From positions 452,065 through 516,064 of the forward strand of contig NW_013524649.1 in the NCBI RefSeq assembly GCF_000250985.1: a stretch of 64,000 bases of DNA. The letters are read 5' to 3'. The notes under the pieces were generated by a model that saw only the letters and a program-made list of their open reading frames with translations, was not told the origin of the DNA and searched no databases. The DNA comes from Nematocida parisii ERTm1 (taxonomy: Eukaryota; Microsporidia). The position numbers and the translations under genes are program-made. Positions 55,994-64,000 of this stretch are shown here, piece after piece (positions within the stretch are counted from its first letter, which is position 1; each line of letters opens with the position of its first letter).

Positions 55994-56440
55994 ATGAAAG
56001 AGGACTGCTTCTACTTTATAACTTCTACCTGTGCAAGAGGGCCGCAATGTACATATAGGCACAGCCAAGAGGCAAAAAACTGCCAAATAGTATGCAGCAA
56101 CTGGAAGAATGGAACAGACTGTTTGGATGCTTGCCCGTATAGGCATTCTGACTACCAGATAAAAGAAAAGCCTGCTGTAGAGTGCTACTGGGAGACACAT
56201 GGTGGATGCAAGAAAGCAGACTGTCCATATGTTCACAAGCAGAGTGTCTCTCAGCCTGTAAAGAGCGATCCCCCTTGTCTATTAGATATTCACAAATTGC
56301 GCTGCGATTTAGAGAAGATAAACTTTGATTTAGAGCAGCTAAACATAACAGAGTGCCACCAATATCAGAATATTTCTGTAAAGAACATAGGGGAGCTAAT
56401 GAAGGAGCTGCGAGAGATTGAAGGGGTGTTCCAAGGATAA
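55994..56440 (+). CDS. CCCH zinc-finger protein, ZC3H11A-like
   Basis: A 148-aa protein whose first 85 residues hold three CCCH fingers: DCFYFITSTCARGPQCTYRH, then VCSNWKNGTDCLDACPYRH, then ECYWETHGGCKKADCPYVH. The order (first finger FY..S.C..G..C.+RH, second C..W..G..C...C.+RH, third CYWE..GC....C..H) is that of ZC3H11A, a TREX-associated mRNA-export factor. The remaining 60 residues are helical. It starts 33 bp after the Sgd1-like gene. Confidence 0.8.
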   Translation: MKEDCFYFITSTCARGPQCTYRHSQEAKNCQIVCSNWKNGTDCLDACPYRHSDYQIKEKPAVECYWETHGGCKKADCPYVHKQSVSQPVKSDPPCLLDIHKLRCDLEKINFDLEQLNITECHQYQNISVKNIGELMKELREIEGVFQG

Positions 56441-56527
56441 TTCATTCAAGATGTTTATTGGCCAGTTTCTTTAAAAAAGCTCATTGGTAGATATTTTATT
56501 TATAATAAAAGTCGGTATGAAAATTTT

Positions 56528-56749
56528 ATGAATGAATCAAATGATTCTTATAAGAGTGATGAAAATGGAGATTATATAAATAATCACTCGCCAACATTCA
56601 ATACAGAACCACAGTCTCGTTCTATTTTCTCTCTAGGGAGTATTGTTTTGCTGGGTGCTCTTTTTTCTTTACTATTTATTCTTATATTCTTCTATTTTAG
56701 AATAAATAATATGAGAACTGTGGCTATTTATAAAGAAAGCTGGTATTAG
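56528..56749 (+). CDS. Small single-pass membrane protein, unknown
   Basis: A 73-aa product with a polar N-terminus (about 1-32), one strong membrane helix (about 35-57, IVLLGALFSLLFILIFFYF) and a short basic tail. The ATG directly follows AAAATTTT, the start-adjacent motif of this genome, which supports expression. It could be tail-anchored or a small type III membrane protein. Confidence 0.55.
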   Translation: MNESNDSYKSDENGDYINNHSPTFNTEPQSRSIFSLGSIVLLGALFSLLFILIFFYFRINNMRTVAIYKESWY

Positions 56750-57398
56750 AAGATATTCTATCTTGATATAATATTTCGGGCTACCCTGTCTATGCCATGA
56801 GTGCTGTGGGGCATTTATTGATTTTAACTTGTTCTGTTAAATTATTTGTACGCACATTTATCTATTATAATAACACTTCGAATATAAGAATTTCATTTTA
56901 GGCATTACATTTTACATTTAGTAAAATTTCTTTATATAAAGGGTATTACTGTAATTGTACAAAAGAAAAATAAATTAATTTTCATGAGTTGGTGTAAAGA
57001 TTAAATTTATTATGTACAAAATGTTCTTAGGATCTGTATATGGAAGTATCCTAAAAATTCGAATAAAATAGGCAATAGACAATATTAATGCCTCAAATTA
57101 TATTTTGTTGATAAATGAAATCTAATAGTAGATAGAAATTGTTAATTTTAACATAAATAGCCTGTACTGCTATTTATATTTAGAGCATATAACCCTAAAT
57201 ATTATACATATAACTATCTTCTTTTGTATGTTGGAACTCAAATAGGCGTATACTACATATGAGCTATTTTGATTATGTACAATCATAATAGCATAGCCTA
57301 AATTATGTGCCAATGTTGGTATAGTGCATTAAATACATGAAATATTCAAATTTGGCTATATAAAGAATTATGAGTTCTTTAGTAAATGCTAAATTCTA
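56750..57398. other. Intergenic region
   Basis: About 650 AT-rich bases between convergent genes. No coding, RNA or repeat structure was recognised apart from short runs such as TATTTCGGGCTACC near 56772. Confidence 0.55.
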
Positions 57399-59495
57399 CT
57401 ATCTTTTAATTTTAAAAATGCGACTACTGCACATTTTTTTTAAATTATAACCAGTCTCGAAATTCTTAATTATATCCTCTACTGAACTATCTATATCTTT
57501 CTCTTTGCACTGTATATCAGATGCATCGGTGATTTCTGTTGCAAGAAGTTGAATAACCCTTTCACATGTATACACACAAGAGATATTATAAAGATAGATA
57601 ATAAAATCATTCCAAAATTCGTTTTTGCTAAGAAGTTTTATGCTACCAACTACGATTACAGTATATTTCGCACGGGTTAGTGCCACATTCATTCTTCTGC
57701 AATCACTAAGAAAACCTATTGCGCTGGTCCTTACTGTTGAAATAATAATGCAGTCCTTTTCTTGCCCTTGAAAGCCATCCACTGTAGTTACTGTTATGCC
57801 TGATTTCACAATAGTAGAGTCAGTGCTTATTATTTTTTGCTGCTCTTTATACGGTGTAATAATTGCAGCCGATTTATACTTATTCATTACATGTGGAAGC
57901 AACTTTTTTATGGTGCATAGCTCCGTCTGGTTACAAATACTTCTGTTTTGTTTTATTTCCATCCCATTAACATCCACAAATGCGATGGGAAGCACAGAAT
58001 TAAGAGACAGCCCGTTGATTAGCTGCCCATTATAAAATGCCTTGCTTGGGAAGTGTGATATCTTATTGTGCATTCTATACTGTGTAGTTAGCATTATTGG
58101 GCTTATTACAGTAGAAAGCCTTTCAAACAGGGAAATCGAGAGCTTTGATATGCCAGATAAAACAGTAGCAGGCAGCTGCTTAGGGTCGCCCACTAGAATT
58201 ACATGGCTGAGTGAATTCTGCATAGGAATAATACTACTCGGTTCTATAGACTGGCAGGCCTCATCAATAATCACCACGTCAAACATCATATTTGTTACTG
58301 TGGCTGAACCCGACATAGAAAGAGTAGAGAAAACAAGCCGTACCTTGTTCATATTTTCAAGAACTTTATCATCTTCTGTACCAATTGGTGTTCCATCTAA
58401 ATATGCAGAGATCTTTCCAAGTGTTCTATTGCAGATGTCTATTCGGGTTTTTGGTTTATTCTGGTTATATGGATTCCTTTCGCTGTACACATGCATCCAA
58501 CAGGGTTTTTTCGTAAATAACCACTCCCAGGGCGAATTGCTTTGCACAAGCATAGACACTGCCATATTACTCGGGGCACATACCAGAACCTTTAATCCCT
58601 GCCGAATTAGCTGGGATATTAAGCACGCAATAGTTAGAGTCTTTCCTGTTCCAGGCGGGCCCTGTATTAATGTAATCTTTTGGTTGAGACTTTTCTCTAT
58701 GGCACTTTTTTGTATTTCATTTAATTTTTCATAGTAACTGTCCATGTGCTCTGGTTTAACTGTTTTTATGCTCTTCTCTGGCTTTTCTAGTTTAACTATG
58801 CTTTCTGGGGTCATCAATAGTTTTCCTATAGAAGACCTGCCTAGTTTATATGTAGATACACACTCCCGTTTACTTGATATAATATTAGATACCCAGACTA
58901 ATTGATAACTTTTATATGATCCTATATATTTTTCTTTGTCATTTGTTACAAGTATTCTATACATATTATTTTTTTCAGATGCATTAATAATAATTCCAAT
59001 AAAACAGTATTCTATTTGTTTTTTTGATTTGTAATTAGTCACCATAACAATATCACCAACCCCCATGCTTAATTCATTAGTACTGTCTTTTATCATTGTA
59101 TTCAGGTTTTTTTCATAAACTACCACATTAATAGTATGTTTGTTATTTATTGGCTTTCTTTCTGGAACTTTTTCTGTTGGTTTGAATATTAGATCAATCC
59201 TTTCAGTTATTAGACTGCTAATAAATAATTTGTCGGTTTCTTGTATAATTGATGCAACTGTTTCTTCTACAATCATTGGATAATATGCTGTAAAATACTC
59301 TAAATTTGACTTATAACTATCTTTGACCTGTGGCCCATTCCATTCAAACATATTATAAGCCTCATTAAAATTACATGTAGAAATATCATGCACTTCTGTA
59401 TTTTGGTATATATATGTATAATATTCCATTACTAAATGAGCTACTTCTTTCTTATATGACTTCTTGCTCTTTTCTTCAATTAATTTTAACCCCAT
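57399..59495 (-). CDS. Sen1/Upf1-like superfamily 1 RNA helicase
   Basis: A 698-aa helicase. Motifs: Q/I region [23 protein letters not shown] (Walker A), VLVCAPSNMAVSMLV (Ia), VVIIDEACQSIEPSSIIPM (II, DEAC), VILVGDPKQLPATV (III), TQYRMHNKISHFPSKAFYNG (IV), TTVDGFQGQEKDCIIISTVR (V) and RRMNVALTRAKYTVIVVGS (VI). The FPS..FY.GQL.NG pattern is like Sen1/Upf1/IGHMBP2. No CH zinc domain of Upf1 and no R3H of IGHMBP2 are seen, so Sen1 (transcription termination, R-loop removal) fits best, but much shorter than yeast Sen1. I use the ATG at 59495; the frame is open to a TTG at 59576. Confidence 0.82.
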   Translation of the reverse strand: MGLKLIEEKSKKSYKKEVAHLVMEYYTYIYQNTEVHDISTCNFNEAYNMFEWNGPQVKDSYKSNLEYFTAYYPMIVEETVASIIQETDKLFISSLITERIDLIFKPTEKVPERKPINNKHTINVVVYEKNLNTMIKDSTNELSMGVGDIVMVTNYKSKKQIEYCFIGIIINASEKNNMYRILVTNDKEKYIGSYKSYQLVWVSNIISSKRECVSTYKLGRSSIGKLLMTPESIVKLEKPEKSIKTVKPEHMDSYYEKLNEIQKSAIEKSLNQKITLIQGPPGTGKTLTIACLISQLIRQGLKVLVCAPSNMAVSMLVQSNSPWEWLFTKKPCWMHVYSERNPYNQNKPKTRIDICNRTLGKISAYLDGTPIGTEDDKVLENMNKVRLVFSTLSMSGSATVTNMMFDVVIIDEACQSIEPSSIIPMQNSLSHVILVGDPKQLPATVLSGISKLSISLFERLSTVISPIMLTTQYRMHNKISHFPSKAFYNGQLINGLSLNSVLPIAFVDVNGMEIKQNRSICNQTELCTIKKLLPHVMNKYKSAAIITPYKEQQKIISTDSTIVKSGITVTTVDGFQGQEKDCIIISTVRTSAIGFLSDCRRMNVALTRAKYTVIVVGSIKLLSKNEFWNDFIIYLYNISCVYTCERVIQLLATEITDASDIQCKEKDIDSSVEDIIKNFETGYNLKKMCSSRIFKIKR

Positions 59496-59753
59496 GCAAA
59501 TAAAATTATTTAGTATGTATATAGTCTTCTTATTGCATCTAAAATCATTAATGATTAATTTATATATGCATTCCAAATCTTCTTATTTATTATTATAAAT
59601 TTTATTTTAATACTGAAGTCTTCATAAACATAAAGATAAGTATACACTTTAAGTAAAATTTATAATAATAATGTTTATTATTATAGTAGATATATACTTG
59701 TCTTTATTGATTAGCATACGTCCGACCAATTGAATGTTGTGCCTTAGATAATT

Positions 59754-60821
59754 CTACTTTTTAGACAGAGGAATGATTTTTCCTATTTGCTTTATATTAG
59801 CGTAGACCACTTTATTCTGTATAATCATACCAGAACATCTTGCCATGTTATTCTGTATACTGTCTATCCACATTGTGTAGAAGAAGGGCTCTTTTAGGTT
59901 GAATTTTTCACAGTTATTAAAGTTGACAGAGTGTGACAGGGTAAGAATATTATATTTTGTATTGATAATGCATAACCCTACGCTTGTTAGTGCAGTTTCT
60001 AATAAGTATTCGTCTGAAATGAAAGACAAATAGGTGTACACTTGGTCTAAATGCGCTTCTTCTGAAAGAGGCAGGGCTTCTTCCTTTTCCATGTGCAGCT
60101 GATACCCAATACATCTGGCAAATTTACAAGTCTTATGCTGGGATATGTAAACATCCACACCAGAACATCTTTTATGTGCTACTTCAACGTATTTATTGAA
60201 GTCTTCTTTATCCCTTAAAATTTTCTTCATATATTTAATTGCCGGCTGCATGGATTGAATCCTTTCTTTATCAGAAAGACGTGGCTTAAAGTACTCAGAA
60301 AGAGAATTCTTCTGGCTCTTGTGAATTGTTTTTATATACTTCTTTTTTTCGCTGATTATTGCAGACTTTTTCTTTTGAAGTAGTACGTGGCCTATAGCAC
60401 GCATTTCCTCTTTTCCTTCCACTTCCTGTATTACATCTATGTTAATAACCATAACCGTTTTTCCAAGTGGCTCAACACTACTTTTATATACAATTGGATG
60501 GACTGGATCTGTCTTGCTTTTAAAAACACAGTCCCCTGAAATAACTTCATACCCGGCGGTTTCTTTAAGAGCACATCCTATAATATGCGAAAATATCTGA
60601 CCGCCAAACACAGGCCTTCCTTCTAGTCCAAATGGAACAGTACATTTGTAATGCCCTGCTTGTTTATCTTCTTCCATTGAATAATTTGCAAGTTTTACAT
60701 AAGAATTTATATGGAGTGGATTACTAATACAAAGCGCCAGAAACATGGAGAGTTTCAGAATCACAAAACCCAGTTGATAGAAAATCCTGCATCTATCCTG
60801 GCTGACTCTGGATACTCTCAT
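59754..60821 (-). CDS. Acyl-CoA thioesterase II (TesB/ACOT8-like)
   Basis: Double hot-dog enzyme hydrolysing acyl-CoA to fatty acid and CoA. After a hydrophobic N-terminus (about 15-35) comes the first hot-dog: RPVFGGQIFSHIIGCALKET, SGDCVFKSKTDPVHPIVYKS (family: H.YFL..GD...PI.Y.V), then the second: HLDQVYTYLSFISDEYLLE (family: D...LAY.SD), TLSHSVNFNNCEKFN (family: SLDHS..FH) and SGMIIQNKVVYANIKQIGKI. The conserved glutamine of ..Q.G.. is kept. At 355 aa it has the family's usual size plus an N-terminal extension. Microsporidia lack peroxisomes, so its location and substrate are open questions. Confidence 0.75.
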   Translation of the reverse strand: MRVSRVSQDRCRIFYQLGFVILKLSMFLALCISNPLHINSYVKLANYSMEEDKQAGHYKCTVPFGLEGRPVFGGQIFSHIIGCALKETAGYEVISGDCVFKSKTDPVHPIVYKSSVEPLGKTVMVINIDVIQEVEGKEEMRAIGHVLLQKKKSAIISEKKKYIKTIHKSQKNSLSEYFKPRLSDKERIQSMQPAIKYMKKILRDKEDFNKYVEVAHKRCSGVDVYISQHKTCKFARCIGYQLHMEKEEALPLSEEAHLDQVYTYLSFISDEYLLETALTSVGLCIINTKYNILTLSHSVNFNNCEKFNLKEPFFYTMWIDSIQNNMARCSGMIIQNKVVYANIKQIGKIIPLSKK

Positions 60822-61563
60822 AAAAGACAGATTTACCTTGCTTTTATTTTAAGCTTGTTTTTTACTATAACCTAAATTAGCACAAATTATTCTAAAAACA
60901 TAACACACAATAGAAAAAATAATATGCAAAGCAACACAATTGGTCTTAGACCATGTATTGTATGGGGCTTAATACAGGAATAGACTAATCGATTTGCTAG
61001 CTTAATTAATTTCAATTAGTTATATTAAATACAACCACAATTATCCAAAACAATAAGAACCAATCACACAATTATTTATATTACCAAAACCATTAAAACA
61101 TAGATTATTGTTATATAGACCGATCCAAACTGAAAATATTCAATTATAGTAAAATTAATTAAACAAACACCATGCTAAAAACAATAAAAAAGACTTATTA
61201 TAAATATAAACAGAAATCACAGAAAACAATCAAGTTAAAGAAATATACTTTACGCCATAAGATATATAAATAAATTATCTTTAACTGTTTGTATAATAGA
61301 TTTAAATCTAGACTTTAAGTATTTAAATCTAGTAATTGTATGCTTGTTTGTATTAGTAATAAAGATATATAAAAATAATTTGTACACTAGTCTGTTATAT
61401 TTTAGGTTAATGTCAATACGTATACTATCACATACTTACTACTCTGGAGATACTACTATAATTCATATGAACTTGGATTATATTTAAGTGGTAAATTTGG
61501 GATGGTACGAGGATTTTAAAATATTTTATAATTCTATTTACTGGGGATTTAGTGGTAATTTAT
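60822..61563. other. AT-rich intergenic region
   Basis: About 740 bp between the thioesterase and Pop5 genes, transcribed divergently. AT-rich with TAGATTTAAATCTAG-like palindromic strings near 61300-61330 (ATAGATTTAAATCTAGA, AAATCTAGTAA). No gene was recognised. Confidence 0.5.
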
Positions 61564-61905
61564 ATGGTGCGAGAGAAATTTAGATATATTGTGTTTACCA
61601 CACATTACAATACTGCAATTACACCAGCGATTATTCACAAGGGAATACACAATTCAGCCAATTCAATTCTGAGTGACTGGGAATATGCAATGACTATGCC
61701 AAAACTAAAAATTGCTGAGTATTATCCCCATTTGGGTATAGGCATAATCAAAGTATTTTTAAGTGGGGTAGAGTCTATTCAAAAAATATTTAGGCAAATG
61801 ATTGAAGTAAATGATTTAATAATACGGTGTGAGATTATAAGGACAACAGGAATAATAAGAAAGGCAAAGAAATGGATATTAAAAAATAAAGCAATAAGAA
61901 ATTAG
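61564..61905 (+). CDS. POP5: Pop5-like RNase P/MRP protein
   Basis: A 113-aa protein. It begins MVREKFRYIVF, matching the MVR.K.RY start of Pop5; the ATG at 61564 was preferred over an in-frame GTG at 61552 for this reason. The core YYPHLGIGIIKVFLSGVESI fits (TG..I.+....), and IRCEIIRTTGIIRKAKKWI fits the C....V.GTIR.C...I end. Pop5 is a core protein of RNase P and MRP, needed for tRNA 5' processing and rRNA cleavage. The length is near the lower limit of the family. Confidence 0.75.
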   Translation: MVREKFRYIVFTTHYNTAITPAIIHKGIHNSANSILSDWEYAMTMPKLKIAEYYPHLGIGIIKVFLSGVESIQKIFRQMIEVNDLIIRCEIIRTTGIIRKAKKWILKNKAIRN

Positions 61906-62211
61906 AGCATAGTGAGTGAATATTTACAAAAACTATTTGTTAGAATAAATTACACAGTTAATATTTAAGTTAAGAAATGCATTAGGTGTACAAACAGTTA
62001 TTTAGTATATGCCATGCAATGAATAATAAATGGATTGTAATAAGATATAACCAGAAATAGCCACAATCTGCTTCTATAGACAGAAGAAGTAAAATATTAT
62101 TTCTGGTGCTAGATAATAAAATAATGGTATAATTAAACGCATTATAAGTAAAGGGGATATTCGAAATATTTGAAATAAATATAAAGATATCGGTGAATTA
62201 TTTTTTGTAAA
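61906..62211. other. Short AT-rich intergenic region
   Basis: About 306 bp between two same-strand genes. Nothing recognised. Confidence 0.5.
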
Positions 62212-62898
62212 ATGAGTGCTATAAGTCTTATGTGCAGTATAATACAGGTTATAAAGCCAAATAGTCTAATTTTAACAGGAAAAGAAAGTGAATTAAGAGT
62301 ATTTGGTACTAGCATTGTAGACATGCATTTATCAGTTAGTAAGTCTGGGATGTCTAGCAAACTAAAGCATACAGTAGAAGTAAGAACAAATGAGTTTTTT
62401 CGCCTATTAAAAGAGTGCAGGGTGTTTTCAGACATACACTTTACAGAGAATGACATGGCAACAATGAGCATAAAACAGGAGGGATATACTCTACAGTTGG
62501 AGTGTATAGCAAAGGCTGTGGAGGAAATAGTGCCGCCAGGTCTTAATGCAGGCATAATTGTGGACTTGGATGGTAAGCTAATGAAAGAAATAGCCACAAA
62601 GGACTGTCATTCAATACAAATCACATTTAACTCAGCAGGCCTAGAGATAAAGGTTAATGGGCCTATAAAAGTACATGCAGTACAAAAAACAGCCAATTAT
62701 ATCAAGAAAAAGGCCAAGCCATATGCATTTATTATGCCGGCAGATGGATTTGTGATTATATCTAAACTGTGCAAGCTGGATCCAAATAGAATTATTATAG
62801 GAGTACTAAATAATGTGTGTGTATTCTATATATATTTCACAGACATAACACTTATTTGCCACTTGGCAGGAACACTTCTTCAATTGAGTGAGTACTGA
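62212..62898 (+). CDS. PCNA-fold sliding clamp, probable 9-1-1 (Rad1/Hus1/Rad9) subunit
   Basis: A 228-aa product. The pattern TVEVRTNEFFRLLKECR ... IHFTENDMATMSIKQEGYTL ... VDLDGKLMKEIATKDCHSIQ ... FNSAGLEIKVNG follows the middle of PCNA (MSKILKC..., ED.., then P..EF.+I.+DL... G..F...G). The N-terminal block (LRVFGTSIVDMHLSVSKSGM) could be the first domain half. PCNA itself is usually well conserved, and this protein is divergent and short, so a checkpoint clamp subunit is more likely than PCNA. Confidence 0.45.
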   Translation: MSAISLMCSIIQVIKPNSLILTGKESELRVFGTSIVDMHLSVSKSGMSSKLKHTVEVRTNEFFRLLKECRVFSDIHFTENDMATMSIKQEGYTLQLECIAKAVEEIVPPGLNAGIIVDLDGKLMKEIATKDCHSIQITFNSAGLEIKVNGPIKVHAVQKTANYIKKKAKPYAFIMPADGFVIISKLCKLDPNRIIIGVLNNVCVFYIYFTDITLICHLAGTLLQLSEY

Positions 62899-63202
62899 TA
62901 TAGACTGAGGATGCGTTAGTATTCAGAGTATATAAACTTTTATGTGTATTTAAGTTCAACTATATACATGTAAATATGTAGGAATATATATATCTCTATA
63001 GAGGGATTTCTTCTGAATATAGTATTAGAAAGGCATTAAGTAGTAATGAATGGAGAGTGATATAAGTTAGAAAACATTCATTTCAGTTATAATGGCCTCC
63101 GTAAAAAGTGTGATACAACTCGAATTCATTCGCGATTAAACGGAAAACAGGAGATAAATTACGGAATAATAAACATTAGGCGGCCTCCTTGTCAAGGGGA
63201 AA
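62899..63202. other. Short intergenic region
   Basis: About 304 bp. A slightly more GC-rich stretch at about 63090-63190 precedes the last gene and has no recognisable RNA or open frame of note. Confidence 0.5.
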
Positions 63203-64000
63203 ATGACAGAAAGTATCGCGGTATTTATATGCACAGTTATAGTCATATGCACCATATTTTGGGTGTGGCACATGCACATAAAACACTATAATCGGGTAAA
63301 ATGCACAATTGTACTCAACGATCTAGAAAGAAATATAAAGTTAGATATAAATATAAATAACGCTTTTAAAGAAATGCAGATGGTTTCTGAAAGAAACAGT
63401 TGGGTTATTGCCACTGTAAAAAGCTGTAATAGCATTCCCAAGAAACGCTTTATTCAAATACTACAGGCACTTAAACAGCTTAAAATAGAAGAATTAAGAA
63501 TAGAAGAGATGGAGATTGACTTAGAACATGCTTGGATAGATGAGATAAAAACATTAAAAAGCATTTCTCTGCACAACTCAAGGATATCCCCTGTTCTAAT
63601 ATATGAAATTAGCAGATTGCCTAATATAGAATCATTAAAGATATCAGGAGAGTCGTCTATTTGGGATAGAGGAGATATTGTACAACTGTCCATAAACGAT
63701 ACAATACGATCAATTGTAGTACAGAATGTAAGAAAAGGGCTTATGGAAGGCTTATTTCAAAGTGTTTTTTTTGCATCTGTTAGAAGTATTAGTCTAAATA
63801 GATCGAATGTTGAATTGGTTGAGCTATTTAGATCTACCAACACAGAAAGCATTCGTAAAATAGACATAGCAAATGAAAAAATAAGGTATTCAGACAGATT
63901 AATATTACAGCGATTTACAAATCTAGAAATTCTTTCAGTTACACAGACTAAAGTATGCACTGCCGGGATAAATCTATCGGAGAATCCAGAAATTCTAAGA
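63203..64000 (+). CDS. Membrane-anchored leucine-rich-repeat-like protein, N-terminal part (runs off right edge)
   Basis: The frame is open from the ATG at 63203 through base 64000 (266 codons) with no stop. Residues about 4-22 (SIAVFICTVIVICTIFWVW) form a signal anchor. The rest shows LRR-like periodicity: LKQLKIEELRIEEMEID, IKTLKSISLHNSRIS, LPNIESLKISGESS, SVRSISLNRSNVELVELF, FTNLEILSVTQTKV, ILR. The L..L.L.N/S.+ steps recur about every 23-28 residues. Likely a membrane protein with an LRR-type domain; which side faces out and what it binds are unknown. Confidence 0.6.
   Translation, partial: MTESIAVFICTVIVICTIFWVWHMHIKHYNRVKCTIVLNDLERNIKLDININNAFKEMQMVSERNSWVIATVKSCNSIPKKRFIQILQALKQLKIEELRIEEMEIDLEHAWIDEIKTLKSISLHNSRISPVLIYEISRLPNIESLKISGESSIWDRGDIVQLSINDTIRSIVVQNVRKGLMEGLFQSVFFASVRSISLNRSNVELVELFRSTNTESIRKIDIANEKIRYSDRLILQRFTNLEILSVTQTKVCTAGINLSENPEILR

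Overview
The window looks like nuclear DNA of a very reduced eukaryote, most probably a microsporidian. Genes are intronless as far as I can see and packed a few tens of bases apart. Several divergent genes have start codons only 13-16 bp apart. Conserved proteins (Pol III subunits, proteasome, exosome helicase, Utp proteins, Sec31) are shorter than in yeast or animals, and much of the rest is lineage-specific secreted or membrane proteins. No prokaryotic signal was seen. A Nematocida-like lineage is possible, but I cannot place it from sequence alone.

Layout. 1-4.3 kb: compact housekeeping block (Mtr4 helicase running off the left edge, tRNA-Leu(AAG), Rpt5, Ebp2, RPC4). 4.3-14.2 kb: an extremely AT-rich accessory block with a large secreted/anchored protein, a tandem B-box protein, two anchored proteins whose coding repeats look like the surrounding intergenic repeats, a choline-transporter-like gene split by a frameshift, and a PPxY membrane protein. 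14.4-25.7 kb: housekeeping (RPC1, Mpe1, dCMP deaminase, GPN3, Utp6, Sec5-like exocyst subunit, prenyltransferase alpha subunit, a BRCT-like protein). 26.4-36 kb: two coiled-coil proteins of unknown role, a possible structured RNA, an alpha/beta hydrolase, a SMARCAL1-like helicase and a Doa10-like RING-CH ligase. 36.5-45.2 kb: a tandem same-strand array of four secreted paralogues, one broken. 45.4-64 kb: Trm2-like methyltransferase, Utp18, Sec31, gamma-tubulin complex protein, Sgd1/NOM1, CCCH protein, Sen1-like helicase, acyl-CoA thioesterase, Pop5, a PCNA-fold clamp, and an LRR-like membrane protein running off the right edge.

Functional themes. Ribosome and small-RNA production is heavily represented (Mtr4, Ebp2, Utp6, Utp18, Sgd1, Pop5, two Pol III subunits, a tRNA gene and a tRNA methyltransferase). 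A second theme is secretion and membrane quality control (Sec31, Sec5-like, Doa10, PPxY protein). A third is lineage-specific exported proteins, candidates for host contact.

Six genes are each interrupted by one frameshift: choline transporter, Sec5-like, SMARCAL1-like, secreted paralogue B, Trm2 and Sec31. Three of the breaks lie in A7/A8 runs of the coding strand. This could mean indel errors in the assembly, real decay, or slippage during expression. The halves are listed separately. Family assignments rest on recognising motifs by eye; no database search was run.
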